A stretch of 64,000 bases of DNA. Source: Gibbsiella quercinecans. Its GTDB lineage: Bacteria; Pseudomonadota; Gammaproteobacteria; Enterobacterales; Enterobacteriaceae. This document shows, in pieces, positions 17,476 to 29,089 of the stretch (position 1 is its first letter; each line of letters begins with the position of its first letter). The notes under the pieces were generated by a model. It was not told the DNA's origin. It ran no database searches and saw only the letters and a list, made by a program, of their open reading frames with translations. Location: NCBI RefSeq assembly GCF_002291425.1, contig NZ_CP014136.1, positions 3,844,001-3,908,000 of the forward strand. Direction: 5' to 3'. Position numbers and translations under genes: made by a program.

Positions 17476-18129
17476 ATGCAGAAAGAAAAGCTTTCCGCTC
17501 TGATGGATGGGGAATCGCTCGATAATGAACTGCTGAGTTCATTGTCTAAAGATCGTGCGCTTCAACAAAGCTGGCAGAGCTATCACCTGATACGTGACAC
17601 GATGCGGGGTGATATCGGGCAAGTAATTCATTTCGATATCGCAGAACGTGTGGCTGCAGCGCTGGAGAAAGAGCCGGCTCGTTTGGTTCCTTCAGCTATT
17701 CCCGAGTCTCAACCCCAGCCCGAAACCTGGCAAAAACTGCCGTTTTGGCACAAGGTTCGCCCGTGGGCCAGCCAGCTCACTCAGGTGGGCGTTGCCGCCT
17801 GTGTTTCTCTGGCGGTGATTGTTGGGGTTCAGCAGTACAACCAGCCGGCCGCGCACTCCGAGGCGGCTGAAACGCCGGCGTTCAATACGTTGCCGATCAT
17901 GGGGCAACCTTCACCGGTCAGCCTTGGCGTGCCGTCTGAAGGCCTGGCGGTGGGCAGCGGCCAACAGCAGCAGGTGCAGGAACAGCGCCGGCGTATCAAC
18001 GCAATGCTGCAGGATTATGAATTGCAACGCCGCCTGCATTCTGGCGATCTGCAGCTTGAACAAAGCAATCCGCAGCAGGCCGCCATTCAGGTTCCAGGCA
18101 CCCAGTCCTTAGGAATGCAGCAGCAGTAA
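17476..18129 (+). CDS. rseA: Anti-sigmaE factor RseA
   Basis: A 217-aa inner-membrane protein. The cytoplasmic N-terminus (MQKEKLSALMDGES) binds sigmaE. One membrane segment (VGVAACVSLAVIVGV, about residues 101-118) is the site of RseP cleavage. The glutamine-rich periplasmic tail binds RseB and is cut by DegS. The stop overlaps the rseB start by one base (TAATG). Confidence 0.96.
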   Translation: MQKEKLSALMDGESLDNELLSSLSKDRALQQSWQSYHLIRDTMRGDIGQVIHFDIAERVAAALEKEPARLVPSAIPESQPQPETWQKLPFWHKVRPWASQLTQVGVAACVSLAVIVGVQQYNQPAAHSEAAETPAFNTLPIMGQPSPVSLGVPSEGLAVGSGQQQQVQEQRRRINAMLQDYELQRRLHSGDLQLEQSNPQQAAIQVPGTQSLGMQQQ

Positions 18130-19082
18130 TGAAGCAACTTTGGTTCTCCGTCTGTCTCTTGGCGGGTAGCCTGTTCTACTCAAGCATCGCCCCGGCGCAA
18201 GATACGCCCGGGGCGATGTTACAACAGATGAACAGCGCCAGCCGCACGCTCAATTATGAACTCGCCTATATCAGCATCAGTAAGCTGGGGATTGAATCCC
18301 TGCGCTATCGCTATGCGTTGATTGATCAACAGCCGCTTGCCCAGCTATTGCATATGGATGGCCCGCGCCGTGAAGTGTTGCAGCGGGGCAAGGGCATCAG
18401 TTATTTTGAGCCCGGTTTAGAGCCGTTCACCCTGCCTGGGGATCATATCGTCGATGCGCTGCCGGGCATCGTTTATAGCGATTTCAACCGCCTGGCGAAA
18501 TATTACGACTTTCTCTCCGTGGGCCGTACCCGTATTGCCGATCGCCCGTGCGAAGTGGTTCGCGTCGTGGCCCGTGATGGTTCACGCTACAGTTACCTGG
18601 TGTGGATTGATGAAGACACCAAGCTGCCGCTGCGGGTCGATTTGCTTGATCGCGATGGTGAAACGCTGGAACAATACCGGGTCATTTCCTTCGTGGTCGG
18701 CAGCGACGTGCAGAACGTGATGCGCGGGTTGCTCAAAGCCAACCTGCCGCCGGTGTTATCGCCACCGGCGGCCGCCACCGCTAAACTGGGGTGGGCCGTG
18801 GGTTGGTTGCCGGCTGGCGTTGATGAGGTGGCGACCACTCGCCACTCGCTGCCTAACGTGGCGGTGCCGGTGGAATCACGGCTCTATAGCGATGGTTTGT
18901 TTAGTTTCTCGGTGAATGTCAGCCCGGCGGCGAGCGGCAGCGCTCCGCAGTATTACCGCCAGGGGCGGCGTACTATCCAGATTGAGGTGCGCAATGGCCA
19001 TGAGATCACGATTATTGGCGAGTTGCCAACGCCAACGGCCAAACGCATTGCAGACAGTATTACGTTTAAGGTAGCTCCCTAA
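18129..19082 (+). CDS. rseB: Sigma-E regulatory protein RseB
   Basis: A 317-aa periplasmic sensor of lipopolysaccharide and mislocalised lipoproteins that shields RseA from DegS. It has a signal peptide (cleavage near APAQ, residue 23), then the LolA-like large domain (residues 25-210) and a small C-terminal domain. Its start and stop overlap rseA and rseC, so the operon is tightly coupled. Confidence 0.96.
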   Translation: MKQLWFSVCLLAGSLFYSSIAPAQDTPGAMLQQMNSASRTLNYELAYISISKLGIESLRYRYALIDQQPLAQLLHMDGPRREVLQRGKGISYFEPGLEPFTLPGDHIVDALPGIVYSDFNRLAKYYDFLSVGRTRIADRPCEVVRVVARDGSRYSYLVWIDEDTKLPLRVDLLDRDGETLEQYRVISFVVGSDVQNVMRGLLKANLPPVLSPPAAATAKLGWAVGWLPAGVDEVATTRHSLPNVAVPVESRLYSDGLFSFSVNVSPAASGSAPQYYRQGRRTIQIEVRNGHEITIIGELPTPTAKRIADSITFKVAP

Positions 19083-19561
19083 TGATGAAAGAATGGGCCA
19101 CGGTCATCTCGTGGCAGCAGGGCGTAGCGGTGCTGCGCTGTGAGCCCAAAGCCGGCGGCTGCGGCAGTTGCCACGCTCGCACCGGCTGCGGCGCCCGCGC
19201 CCTGAACGAACTGGCGCCCGAGACGCAGCATCAACTGCAGGTGCACATTGCCCAGCCGGTGGTGCCGGGCCAGCGTATTGAGGTGGGGATCGCCGAAGGC
19301 AGCCTGCTGCGCTCCGCCATGCTGGTGTATCTGGCGCCGCTGCTGGGGATCCTCTTAGGTGCCGCTATGCTGCAATGGCTGATGGGCAGCGACAGCGCTG
19401 CGCTGCTTGGCGCCTTAGTAGGCGGCGGCGGGGCCTTTCTCGTGGTGCGCCGCCTGGCTGGCCGTTTGAGCGCCCAGGCGAGTTACCAACCGGTGGTGCT
19501 GCAAATTGGTCTGCCGCCTGGCGCAATGCGCGAGCCGCCGGAACAACATTCCCCGCTGTAA
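19082..19561 (+). CDS. rseC: SoxR-reducing system protein RseC
   Basis: A 159-aa inner-membrane protein. The N-terminal cytoplasmic domain has a cysteine cluster (CEPKAGGCGSCHARTGCGAR), and two membrane helices (about 80-100 and 103-123) follow. It is linked to SoxR re-reduction with the Rsx complex and to thiamine synthesis. Two adjacent ATG codons at 19082 and 19085 are possible starts. Confidence 0.93.
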   Translation: MMKEWATVISWQQGVAVLRCEPKAGGCGSCHARTGCGARALNELAPETQHQLQVHIAQPVVPGQRIEVGIAEGSLLRSAMLVYLAPLLGILLGAAMLQWLMGSDSAALLGALVGGGGAFLVVRRLAGRLSAQASYQPVVLQIGLPPGAMREPPEQHSPL

Positions 19562-19590
19562 ACCGCCGCCGCGCCACCGGCTTTGAGTGC

Positions 19591-20418
19591 CTACTGGGAG
19601 AGGCGCTTGGCGTCCGTGGCGCGGTGATAAATCATATGCTCCAGCAGTGCGATAAATAAATCCGCGCAGATCAGCGCGAAGTAATCGGCTACAAACAGCG
19701 TATTCCCCTGCTTATCAAGCAAACGAATCGTGCCCTGCTCACGGTTGCTTTCCAGCGCGCCAAGGGTTGCCAGCGGGATCTGGCGCTGCGGGGTGATCAA
19801 CAGCGTGCTGCTTAAACGCAACGTTTGCCCCGGCAGAGTTCGCATGTCGTTGCGCAGCAGGTGGAACAGCGCCCGGGCGTTGTTGTTGATATAGGTAAAG
19901 TCGAGCACGTTGCCGTTATACAGCTCGTTCAGCGCCTGCGGCCCACGGATTTGCACCTGCTGGTTGATGATGGCATCGCTCAGGCTCCAGGCATGGGAAA
20001 GATTGCTAAAAATCGTGTACCAGGGCCGCTCCGCCGCGCAGCGGAAGGCCATAACGTTGCATAATTGGCCAAACGGGTTCCTTGCCCGGTAGCGGTAGAT
20101 CTCGCTGATTTTTTCAAACGGAATAAAACGTTCTTTATTGCTGGCATTATCCACAACCCGCACGCCGTACTCATACAGACGATAGGTGAGCGTTGGCCGC
20201 AGGTAATGCCGCAGCACCAGTAGAATGCACCCCAGTAGTATTGTGGCCGTGCCGGCTTGCAACAGGGCGAGAACGCCGGCTTCATCCATGCTGTTATTCA
20301 GCAACGGCAGCAGTAAAAGCACTGCGCCGGTGGTTAACAGCAGCGCGGCGGCCGCCAGAATGCCCCAGTTGACCTTCGAAAAATCGTGCCGGCTCAGCAT
20401 TTGCCCTTTATCGATCAT
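19591..20418 (-). CDS. Two-TM membrane protein of unknown function
   Basis: A 275-aa protein with two membrane helices (about residues 17-40 and 47-67). A soluble domain follows, starting YRLYEYGVRVVDNASNKERFIPFEKISEIY, which reads like a pleckstrin-type membrane-associated fold. I do not recognise a characterised family member. It is not part of the conserved rseC-lepA arrangement of E. coli, so it is a lineage insertion, convergent with the rpoE operon. A long gene-free stretch separates its start from lepA. Confidence 0.75.
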   Translation of the reverse strand: MIDKGQMLSRHDFSKVNWGILAAAALLLTTGAVLLLLPLLNNSMDEAGVLALLQAGTATILLGCILLVLRHYLRPTLTYRLYEYGVRVVDNASNKERFIPFEKISEIYRYRARNPFGQLCNVMAFRCAAERPWYTIFSNLSHAWSLSDAIINQQVQIRGPQALNELYNGNVLDFTYINNNARALFHLLRNDMRTLPGQTLRLSSTLLITPQRQIPLATLGALESNREQGTIRLLDKQGNTLFVADYFALICADLFIALLEHMIYHRATDAKRLSQ

Positions 20419-20983
20419 GACTTACCTTCCAAACAACGAACAGAGATATGCTGATGAACTCCGGTGGGCATGCCGATGTGTAGAGCCCATGCGTGGTGAC
20501 GCGAAGTATTTTTTTTGCGGAGTTCGGCCCCCTTTCTAACTGGGCGCCGCGGTAGCGTATATGGGTTTTTTCCTAAAGCGGAACGGCGATATTAAAATCT
20601 AATACCTTGATCTCAATATTATTTTTTAAATTTTTAGGAAAGGGTTTATGGCGCGATCGTCGTTAATGGTTTAGCAGATGGTGGGCCGAGGATTAACGTG
20701 ATGTTTTATTCGGCAAAGGGGGCGCCTGGCGTTTTAACATCTGCTTTCATAACCCTGCGCGGCATGTAACACACTGAAGCCTGCATAATAGCGTGTTTCA
20801 CTGAACCGATTGCCAGGTTTAGGGTTACCCAACCTTACAAACAGCGAGCCCTCACTGCCTTTCACGCAGCGCATATACAGTGTAAGATGCGCCCCATGCT
20901 ATGTGGGTGGTTTTGGGTTTGTGTCCATGACTGTGTCCACCAAATTAAAACTTAAGCGCTTAATTAGAGATAAAATTAATTAA
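20419..20983. other. 565-bp gene-free stretch before lepA
   Basis: No credible gene or RNA found. It contains an AT-rich part at about 20590-20640 and must hold the lepA promoter and that of the divergent membrane-protein gene. TGTCCA occurs twice at about 20922-20940. I could not assign -35/-10 elements. Confidence 0.5.
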
Positions 20984-22783
20984 ATGAAGCACATAAGAAA
21001 CTTTTCCATTATTGCCCATATTGACCACGGTAAGTCGACGCTGTCTGACCGTATTATCCAGATTTGCGGCGGCCTGGCCGACCGTGAAATGGCTGCGCAG
21101 GTCCTTGACTCTATGGACCTGGAGCGTGAACGCGGCATCACCATCAAGGCGCAGAGCGTTACGCTGGACTACAAAGCGCCAGACGGCCAGATTTACCAAC
21201 TGAACTTCATTGATACCCCGGGCCACGTTGACTTCTCTTATGAAGTTTCTCGCTCGCTGGCGGCTTGTGAAGGCGCGTTGCTGGTGGTGGATGCCGGGCA
21301 GGGCGTAGAAGCCCAGACGCTGGCCAACTGCTACACGGCGATCGAAATGGATTTGGAAGTTGTGCCGGTGCTGAATAAGATCGACCTGCCGGCGGCCGAT
21401 CCAGAACGCGCAGCGCAGGAAATTGAAGATATCGTTGGTATCGATGCCACCGACGCTGTGCGCTGTTCGGCGAAAACCGGCGTGGGCGTGCCCGAAGTGC
21501 TGGAACGCCTGGTGCGTGATATTCCGCCGCCGGAAGGCGACGCCGATGCGCCGTTGCAGGCGCTGATCATCGACTCCTGGTTCGATAACTACCTGGGCGT
21601 GGTTTCGCTGGTGCGGATAAAAAACGGCACGCTGCGCAAAGGCGACAAAATCAAGGTGATGAGCACCGGCCAGGTGTATAACGCCGACCGTTTGGGCATC
21701 TTTACCCCGAAACAGGTCGACCGCAACATTCTGAACTGCGGTGAGGTGGGTTGGCTGGTCTGTGCGATCAAAGACATCCTCGGCGCGCCGGTGGGTGATA
21801 CCCTCACGTTGGCCCGTCAGCCAGCGGAAAAGGCTCTGCCAGGCTTTAAGAAAGTGAAGCCGCAGGTGTATGCCGGCCTGTTCCCGATCAGCTCTGACGA
21901 TTACGAAAGCTTCCGCGATGCGCTCGGCAAGCTAAGCCTTAACGATGCTTCCTTGTTCTATGAACCAGAAAGCTCGACGGCGCTGGGCTTTGGCTTCCGT
22001 TGTGGCTTCCTTGGCCTGCTGCACATGGAAATCATCCAGGAACGCCTGGAGCGCGAATACGATCTGGAACTGATCACCACGGCGCCGACGGTGGTGTACG
22101 AAGTGCAGACCACCAGCAAAGAGACTGTCTACGTCGATAGCCCCTCCAAGCTGCCGCCGCTGAATAACATTGAAGAGCTGCGCGAGCCGATCGCCGAGTG
22201 CCATATTTTGGTGCCGCAGGAATACCTGGGCAACGTCATCACGCTGTGTGTGGAAAAGCGTGGTGTGCAGACCAACATGGTTTACCATGGTAACCAGGTG
22301 GCGCTGACGTATGAAATCCCCATGGCGGAAGTGGTGCTCGATTTCTTTGATCGCCTGAAGTCAACGTCGCGCGGCTATGCATCGTTGGATTACAACTTCA
22401 AACGTTTCCAGGCTTCAGACATGGTGCGGGTTGACGTGCTGATCAACGGCGAGCGCGTGGATGCGTTGGCGCTGATCACTCACCGCGATAACGCGAACTA
22501 CCGCGGGCGTGAGCTGGTGGAGAAGATGAAAGAGCTGATCCCGCGCCAGCAGTTTGATATCGCGATCCAGGCGGCTATCGGTAACCAGGTTATTGCCCGT
22601 TCCACGGTGAAACAGCTGCGTAAAAACGTGCTGGCCAAGTGCTACGGCGGTGACGTCAGCCGTAAGAAAAAGCTGCTGCAGAAACAGAAAGACGGTAAGA
22701 AACGCATGAAGCAGGTCGGTAACGTTGAGCTGCCGCAAGAAGCCTTCTTGGCAATCCTGCATGTTGGTAAAGACGGTAAGTAA
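20984..22783 (+). CDS. lepA: Elongation factor 4 (LepA)
   Basis: A 599-aa translational GTPase implicated in 30S biogenesis and in ribosome back-translocation. The G1 motif [11 protein letters not shown]2 ERERGIT, G3 DTPGHVDF and G4 NKIDLP are all present. The C-terminal LepA-specific domain ends [19 protein letters not shown]. Length equals the E. coli protein. lepB follows 30 bp later, forming the usual lepA-lepB operon. Confidence 0.97.
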   Translation: MKHIRNFSIIAHIDHGKSTLSDRIIQICGGLADREMAAQVLDSMDLERERGITIKAQSVTLDYKAPDGQIYQLNFIDTPGHVDFSYEVSRSLAACEGALLVVDAGQGVEAQTLANCYTAIEMDLEVVPVLNKIDLPAADPERAAQEIEDIVGIDATDAVRCSAKTGVGVPEVLERLVRDIPPPEGDADAPLQALIIDSWFDNYLGVVSLVRIKNGTLRKGDKIKVMSTGQVYNADRLGIFTPKQVDRNILNCGEVGWLVCAIKDILGAPVGDTLTLARQPAEKALPGFKKVKPQVYAGLFPISSDDYESFRDALGKLSLNDASLFYEPESSTALGFGFRCGFLGLLHMEIIQERLEREYDLELITTAPTVVYEVQTTSKETVYVDSPSKLPPLNNIEELREPIAECHILVPQEYLGNVITLCVEKRGVQTNMVYHGNQVALTYEIPMAEVVLDFFDRLKSTSRGYASLDYNFKRFQASDMVRVDVLINGERVDALALITHRDNANYRGRELVEKMKELIPRQQFDIAIQAAIGNQVIARSTVKQLRKNVLAKCYGGDVSRKKKLLQKQKDGKKRMKQVGNVELPQEAFLAILHVGKDGK

Positions 22784-22813
22784 GCGGAAGGCTTACGTAA
22801 CGAGGGAGTTTGC

Positions 22814-23791
22814 ATGGCGAATATGTTTGCCCTGATCCTGGCGGTCGCAACGTTGGTGACCGGGATCATCTGGTGCTTCGAGCGCTTTAAATGGGCGCCG
22901 GCGCGGCGCGAGAAAATCGCGGCGCTGAATGCACAGACTGCGGGCGTGGTAGACGACAACACGTTGGCGAAGGCCGCCAAGCAGCCGGGTTGGGTTGAAA
23001 CCGGCGCATCGGTGTTCCCGGTGCTGTTGCTGGTATTTGTGGTGCGTTCATTTATTTATGAACCTTTCCAGATCCCGTCCGGTTCAATGATGCCGACGCT
23101 GCTGATTGGCGATTTTATTCTGGTGGAGAAATTCGCCTACGGTATTAAAGATCCGATTACCCAGACCACGTTGATTCCAACCGGCCACCCGAAACGCGGC
23201 GATATCGCCGTATTTAAATATCCGCTTGATCCTAAGCTCGACTATATTAAGCGCGTGGTCGGCCTGCCGGGCGATCGCGTAACTTATGATCCGGTCAACA
23301 AACGTGTGACGGTGCAGCCTTCCTGCAATAGCGGGCAGTCTTGCGATACCGCAGTGGCAGTCACCTACAGCAATGCGCAGCCCAGTGACTTTGTGCAGAT
23401 GTTCAGCCGCAGCGGCATGGGCGAAGCCAGCAACGGTTTTTATCAGATCCCGACCAGCGATGCCGTTCCTCAGGGGGGCATCCGCCTGCGTGAGCGCCAG
23501 GAAACGCTGGGCGACGTTACCCACCGCATTCTAGCGGTACCGGGCGTTCAGGATCAGATCGGCGCTTATTACCAGCAGCCCGGGCAGCAACTGGCGGAGT
23601 GGGTGGTGCCGGCGGGCCATTATTTTATGATGGGTGATAACCGCGATAACAGCGCCGACAGCCGTTACTGGGGCTTTGTGCCGGAGAAAAATCTGGTGGG
23701 TAAAGCCACGGCAATCTGGATGAGTTTTGAAAAACAAGAAGGTGAATGGCCTACCGGCGTAAGGTTTAGCCGTATCGGTGGAATTCATTAA
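22814..23791 (+). CDS. lepB: Signal peptidase I (LepB)
   Basis: A 325-aa inner-membrane leader peptidase. Two N-terminal membrane segments (residues 4-22 and 58-77) are followed by the periplasmic catalytic domain with nucleophile Ser in PSGSMMPTLL and the general-base Lys in YIKRVVGLPGD. The GDNRDNSADSRYWGFVP box E is intact. Confidence 0.97.
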   Translation: MANMFALILAVATLVTGIIWCFERFKWAPARREKIAALNAQTAGVVDDNTLAKAAKQPGWVETGASVFPVLLLVFVVRSFIYEPFQIPSGSMMPTLLIGDFILVEKFAYGIKDPITQTTLIPTGHPKRGDIAVFKYPLDPKLDYIKRVVGLPGDRVTYDPVNKRVTVQPSCNSGQSCDTAVAVTYSNAQPSDFVQMFSRSGMGEASNGFYQIPTSDAVPQGGIRLRERQETLGDVTHRILAVPGVQDQIGAYYQQPGQQLAEWVVPAGHYFMMGDNRDNSADSRYWGFVPEKNLVGKATAIWMSFEKQEGEWPTGVRFSRIGGIH

Positions 23792-23820
23792 GCGCGTATA
23801 TCCTCTTTAATCCGCAGATT

Positions 23821-23859
23821 AACCCCGACGCATTATTTAAAATAAGCGCCGGGGTTTTA
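23821..23859 (+). terminator. Terminator of lepA-lepB
   Basis: AACCCCGACGC (23821-23831) pairs with GCGCCGGGGTT (23846-23856) with one mismatch, followed by TTAT. Confidence 0.8.
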
Positions 23860-23865
23860 TTCGCA

Positions 23866-23975
23866 GGTTAGGGCAATAAGCTGTTGCCAGGGGAAGCTCC
23901 CTGGTTGCAAGTGCGTTGGCTTTCTTTGCTCACCCTTGGGGGCAACGCGCGTTATTTTGGGTATATATAAACGCA
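23866..23975. repeat. Palindromic intergenic element, copy B
   Basis: The core TTGCAAGTGCGTTGGCT and the end TTATTTTGGGTATATA match the element at 7491 and 59207. An internal part seems shortened. It sits in the 344-bp lepB-rnc gap; the rest of the gap is the rnc leader, which in E. coli carries an RNase III-cleaved hairpin, not verified here. Confidence 0.5.
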
Positions 23976-24132
23976 GCATTATATTTCCACTCGTTGTAGA
24001 ATAGTTCACGCATGATAAAAGTTGGCTTCTGCGGGAGCCACTGCAAACGAAACAGCTTTGGATTGGCTTTCTGCTCGGCTCAGGCCTGTTCCGTATGCTG
24101 CAAAGTTTTTGACGCATTATATCTATTGGTAA

Positions 24133-25721
<1,589 letters not shown>

Positions 25722-25727
25722 CCCATC

Positions 25728-26459
25728 ATGGATGGCTGGGAGCGCGCTTTCGTCCTGCATGGGCGGCCGTACAGTGAAACCAGCCTGATGCTGGATCTGT
25801 TCACGGAAGGGCATGGCCGGGTGCGTTTACTGGCCAAAGGCGCGCGCAGCCGCCGTTCTAATCTGAAGGGCTCGCTGCAGCCCTTTACGCCACTGCTGGT
25901 GCGCTGGGGCGGGCGTGGCGAAATCCAAACGCTGCGCGGCGCAGAGGCCGTCTCTCTTGGTTTGCCGCTCAGCGGCATGATGCTCTACAGCGGCCTGTAT
26001 GTGAACGAGCTGTTGTCGCGCGTGCTGGAGCAGGAAGCCAACTACTCAGTGCTGTTTTTCGATTACCTGCAGTGTTTGCAGGCGCTGGCCGGCGAGGACA
26101 GCTCGCCGGAGCACGCCCTGCGCCAGTTTGAGTTGGCGCTGTTGCATCACCTGGGGTACGGCGTTGATTTCCTGCACTGCGCCGGCAGCGGCCAGCCTGT
26201 CGATGACGGCATGACCTACCGCTACCGCGAAGAAAAGGGCTTTATCGCCAGTCTGGTGGTGGATCACTACAGCTTCACCGGCCGCGAGCTGCGGGCGCTG
26301 GCGCAGCGCCAGTTTCCTGACGCCGAGACGCTGCGCGCCGCCAAACGCTTTACCCGCATCGCGCTGAAACCCTACCTGGGCGGCAAACCGTTGAAAAGCC
26401 GCGAGCTGTTCCGCCAGTTCGTGCGCAAAGCCTCCCCACCTCCGGTCGACGACGCCTAG
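25728..26459 (+). CDS. recO: Recombination mediator RecO
   Basis: A 243-aa RecF-pathway protein with an N-terminal OB fold (residues 1-80, [18 protein letters not shown]) and a C-terminal helical domain. It loads RecA on SSB-coated DNA with RecR. It sits in the rnc-era-recO-pdxJ-acpS operon in the standard order. Confidence 0.95.
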   Translation: MDGWERAFVLHGRPYSETSLMLDLFTEGHGRVRLLAKGARSRRSNLKGSLQPFTPLLVRWGGRGEIQTLRGAEAVSLGLPLSGMMLYSGLYVNELLSRVLEQEANYSVLFFDYLQCLQALAGEDSSPEHALRQFELALLHHLGYGVDFLHCAGSGQPVDDGMTYRYREEKGFIASLVVDHYSFTGRELRALAQRQFPDAETLRAAKRFTRIALKPYLGGKPLKSRELFRQFVRKASPPPVDDA

Positions 26460-26534
26460 TCGCTTTCTGCTTTTGCCGTTTTCCGCCAGCGTGTAAACTG
26501 CCTGTACTTTGTCATTGTTATTTAGAAGGTTGTC

Positions 26535-27266
26535 ATGGCTGATTTATTGCTCGGCGTTAACATCGATCATATCGCCACGTTACGTAACGCGCGCGGAACC
26601 CAATACCCGGATCCAGTTCAGGCGGCATTTATTGCCGAGCAGGCCGGCGCGGACGGCATTACGGTGCACCTGCGTGAAGACCGCCGCCATATTACCGATC
26701 GCGACGTGCGCCTGCTGCGCCAAACTATCCAGACGCGCATGAATCTGGAAATGGCGGTGACGGATGAAATGGTGGAGATTGCCGTTGAGCTTAAGCCGCA
26801 CTTCTGCTGCCTGGTGCCCGAAAAACGCGAAGAGGTCACCACCGAGGGCGGCCTGGATGTCGCCGGCCAGTTGGATAAAATGGCGGTGGCCGTGGCACGC
26901 CTGGCGCAGGCGGGGATTGCGGTTTCTTTGTTTATCGATCCTGACGCGCGCCAGATTGATGCCGCGGTCGCCGTCGGCGCGCCGTTTATCGAAATCCACA
27001 CCGGCGCCTATGCCGATGCGCAGGGCGAACAGGCCACCCAGGCTGAACTGGCGCGCATTGTTGAAGCGGCGCGCTACGCCGCCAGCAAAGGGCTGAAAGT
27101 GAATGCCGGCCATGGCCTGACCTACCATAACGTGCAGCCGATCGCTGCGCTGCCGGAAATGCATGAGCTGAATATCGGCCACGCGATTATCGGCCAAGCG
27201 GTAATGAGCGGCCTGCCGGTTGCGGTGGCGCAGATGAAGCAACTGATGCGGGAAGCCCGCCGCTGA
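26535..27266 (+). CDS. pdxJ: Pyridoxine 5'-phosphate synthase
   Basis: A 243-aa TIM-barrel enzyme that makes pyridoxine 5'-phosphate from 3-amino-1-hydroxyacetone phosphate and deoxyxylulose phosphate. The conserved starts [15 protein letters not shown] and HLREDRRHI carry the active-site Glu, His and Arg residues; GHGLTYHNV follows near the end. Its stop shares one base with the acpS start. Confidence 0.96.
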   Translation: MADLLLGVNIDHIATLRNARGTQYPDPVQAAFIAEQAGADGITVHLREDRRHITDRDVRLLRQTIQTRMNLEMAVTDEMVEIAVELKPHFCCLVPEKREEVTTEGGLDVAGQLDKMAVAVARLAQAGIAVSLFIDPDARQIDAAVAVGAPFIEIHTGAYADAQGEQATQAELARIVEAARYAASKGLKVNAGHGLTYHNVQPIAALPEMHELNIGHAIIGQAVMSGLPVAVAQMKQLMREARR

Positions 27267-27646
27267 TGGCTGTGCTGGGGCTGGGCACCGACATCGTTGA
27301 AATCGCGCGCATCGAGGCAGTGGTGGCGCGCAGCGGCGATCGTCTGGCGCGGCGCGTGCTCAATCAGGCGGAGTGGGCGCTGTTTCTGCAACATCAGCAA
27401 CCGGTGCGCTTTTTAGCCAAGCGTTTTGCGGTCAAGGAAGCGGCGGCGAAAGCGTTCGGCACCGGCATCCGCAATGGTCTGGCCTTCAATCAGTTCGAAG
27501 TGTTCAACGACGCGCTCGGTAAACCCAACATTCGCTTGCACGCGCGCGCAGCCGAGCTGGCGCAGCAAATGGGCATCACGTCGATTCATGTATCACTGGC
27601 GGATGAACGCCGCTACGCCTGCGCGACGGTGATTATCGAAGGCTAA
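27266..27646 (+). CDS. acpS: Holo-[acyl-carrier-protein] synthase
   Basis: A 126-aa phosphopantetheinyl transferase that activates acyl carrier protein for fatty acid synthesis. The Mg-binding [15 protein letters not shown] and [16 protein letters not shown] motifs are intact. It overlaps pdxJ by one base, the same coupling as in E. coli. Confidence 0.96.
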   Translation: MAVLGLGTDIVEIARIEAVVARSGDRLARRVLNQAEWALFLQHQQPVRFLAKRFAVKEAAAKAFGTGIRNGLAFNQFEVFNDALGKPNIRLHARAAELAQQMGITSIHVSLADERRYACATVIIEG

Positions 27647-27682
27647 AGCACTGGGCTTTGCGAAACTGCGCTGGCCGCGGAT

Positions 27683-27943
27683 TTACAGCCGGTCGGCGTG
27701 GTGCAGCACCACGAACTTTTCCCACAGCTGTTCCTGGCTTTCCACCCGCTGCGGATCGGTAATGATGGTGTTATCGATGGGGCAAACCTGCTGGCAGGTC
27801 GGGGTATCATAATGGCCGGCGCATTCCGTGCAGCGGTCGCTGTCTATCTGGTAAATATTGTCCCCCATTGAGATGGCCTGATTAGGGCACTCTGGTTCGC
27901 ACATATCGCAGTTGATGCACCGCTTTGTTATTAGTAACGCCAT
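27683..27943 (-). CDS. yfhL: YfhL-type 2[4Fe-4S] ferredoxin
   Basis: An 86-aa small ferredoxin. The clusters are bound by CINCDMCEPECP and a second set, CTECAGHYDTPTCQQVCP, with the long insert typical of Alvin-type ferredoxins. I use ATG 27943 (MALLITKRC), which gives the E. coli length. In E. coli YfhL is required for YbjI-independent electron transfer to few known partners, so its role here is uncertain. It is convergent with acpS. Confidence 0.93.
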   Translation of the reverse strand: MALLITKRCINCDMCEPECPNQAISMGDNIYQIDSDRCTECAGHYDTPTCQQVCPIDNTIITDPQRVESQEQLWEKFVVLHHADRL

Positions 27944-28439
27944 ATCAATCACTTACGAGTTTAATCTGTTAAAATCATGCGGTTATATGCTTTTTTTATT
28001 CCGTGCGGTGTGTGTGTTTATATTTCAAACATTGAAAAAACATGTTCAGCAACACAGAATGGCAACACATGCCTTTTTTAGCCCCCAGATTTAACCTCAT
28101 GTGTGAGCTTACTGCTGGTGGCCTCTGATACACGGGAATATCAATGCCGCGCACTGTAACACAGATGCAGGATATCCCCAAAAATGATGATTTCTTGGCC
28201 GCATCTGCGCGCTTCGTTGGGAAAACCCGGGTCTATCCCGACGAAGCTGAGGAAGGAGGAAGAATGTGAAGCAGTTTATCCTGCCAGAGAAAAGAAAACG
28301 GCCCAAACAGAGGACCGTTCGTATCTCAAAAACCCAGTATTCCGTTCACTCAAAACATCTTAGGTAAACAGTGTACGTCATGAGCGGTTTTTTTCGTTCT
28401 GGCGTTAATGGCTAACCTTGCTTCTTTTGGTTGCAATGC
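27944..28439. other. Gene-free stretch between yfhL and the toxin-antitoxin pair
   Basis: No gene seen. One terminator-like hairpin for the minus strand lies at 28297-28319 (AACGGCCC against GGACCGTT, one G-U pair) followed on that strand by a T-rich run, though no intact minus-strand gene ends there. In E. coli this region encodes the small toxin shoB; I see no match to it. Confidence 0.45.
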
Positions 28440-28454
28440 GCGACAAATTGTCGC
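28440..28454. promoter_or_regulatory. Operator-like palindrome of the toxin-antitoxin pair
   Basis: GCGACAA-A-TTGTCGC, perfect 7-bp arms, 63 bp before the antitoxin start. Type II pairs are usually repressed by the antitoxin binding such a site. Confidence 0.6.
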
Positions 28455-28517
28455 AACATGATTGTGGGCCTCCTAGCTGAAGCCCGAAAACCTGAAAACG
28501 AAATCCGAGGATCCCAT

Positions 28518-28754
28518 ATGGCAACCAGCATCCGCTTAGACGACGACTTTGTAAGTGATGTTAAGGTTTATGCTGACGCTTCCAGTAGGAGCATTCCGAA
28601 GCAGATTGAACATTGGGCTAGAATTGGCCGTATAGCCGAGGATAACCCCGATTTACCATTCAGTTTCATCAGCGAAGTCTTGCTTGCACAAAGCGAAATC
28701 AAGAACAACAAGGTAAAGCGTTATGTCAGAAGGACAGAACGAAAGAGAGGTTGA
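28518..28754 (+). CDS. ParD-like antitoxin
   Basis: A 78-aa protein starting MATSIRLDDDFVSDVKVYA, typical of the ParD-like (PF11903) family. The N-terminal ribbon-helix-helix part would bind DNA; the C-terminal part (FSFISEVLLAQSEIKNNKV) would neutralise the toxin. I use ATG 28518 rather than an upstream ATG because it aligns with the family start. The 3' end overlaps the toxin gene by 32 nt. Confidence 0.8.
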   Translation: MATSIRLDDDFVSDVKVYADASSRSIPKQIEHWARIGRIAEDNPDLPFSFISEVLLAQSEIKNNKVKRYVRRTERKRG

Positions 28755-29052
28755 TGTTTATCAGAGCCGCCGCTTTGAAAAGACCATTGATAAACTTCCT
28801 GAACCCTTGCAAGAAATCGTTGAAGATGAAATCGATGTGATAATTGCAAACCCTGAAATTGGTGAACAAAAGAAAGGCGACTTGTCATTTCTGCGTGTTC
28901 ATAAATTTCAGCTGAACAACCGCTTAACTCTTCTTGGTTACAGCTGGGTGGAGGATAAATTGGAGCTTTACTTACTTAGTGTGGGGCCTCATGAAAACTT
29001 CTACCAAGACCAAAAGACACACCGAAAAGTTGATTTGAAGCTTATCGGGTGA
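28723..29052 (+). CDS. RelE/ParE-family toxin
   Basis: A 109-aa protein with the RelE/ParE fold pattern: an N-terminal FEKTIDKLPEPLQEIVEDEID helix pair, then the core FLRVHKFQLNNRLTLLGY and LELYLLSVGPHENFY. This matches the ParE-like toxins that pair with ParD-like antitoxins, aimed at mRNA or gyrase; which is unclear. It overlaps the antitoxin gene, the usual order, and is followed by its own terminator. The pair is an accessory insertion between yfhL and yfhH. Confidence 0.82.
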   Translation: MSEGQNEREVDVYQSRRFEKTIDKLPEPLQEIVEDEIDVIIANPEIGEQKKGDLSFLRVHKFQLNNRLTLLGYSWVEDKLELYLLSVGPHENFYQDQKTHRKVDLKLIG

Positions 29053-29060
29053 CGACTTCA

Positions 29061-29089
29061 AAGCCTCGGAATAATATCCGGGGCTTTTT
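29061..29089 (+). terminator. Terminator of the toxin-antitoxin operon
   Basis: AAGCCTCGGA (29061-29070) pairs with TCCGGGGCTT (one G-U pair), followed by T. Confidence 0.8.
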
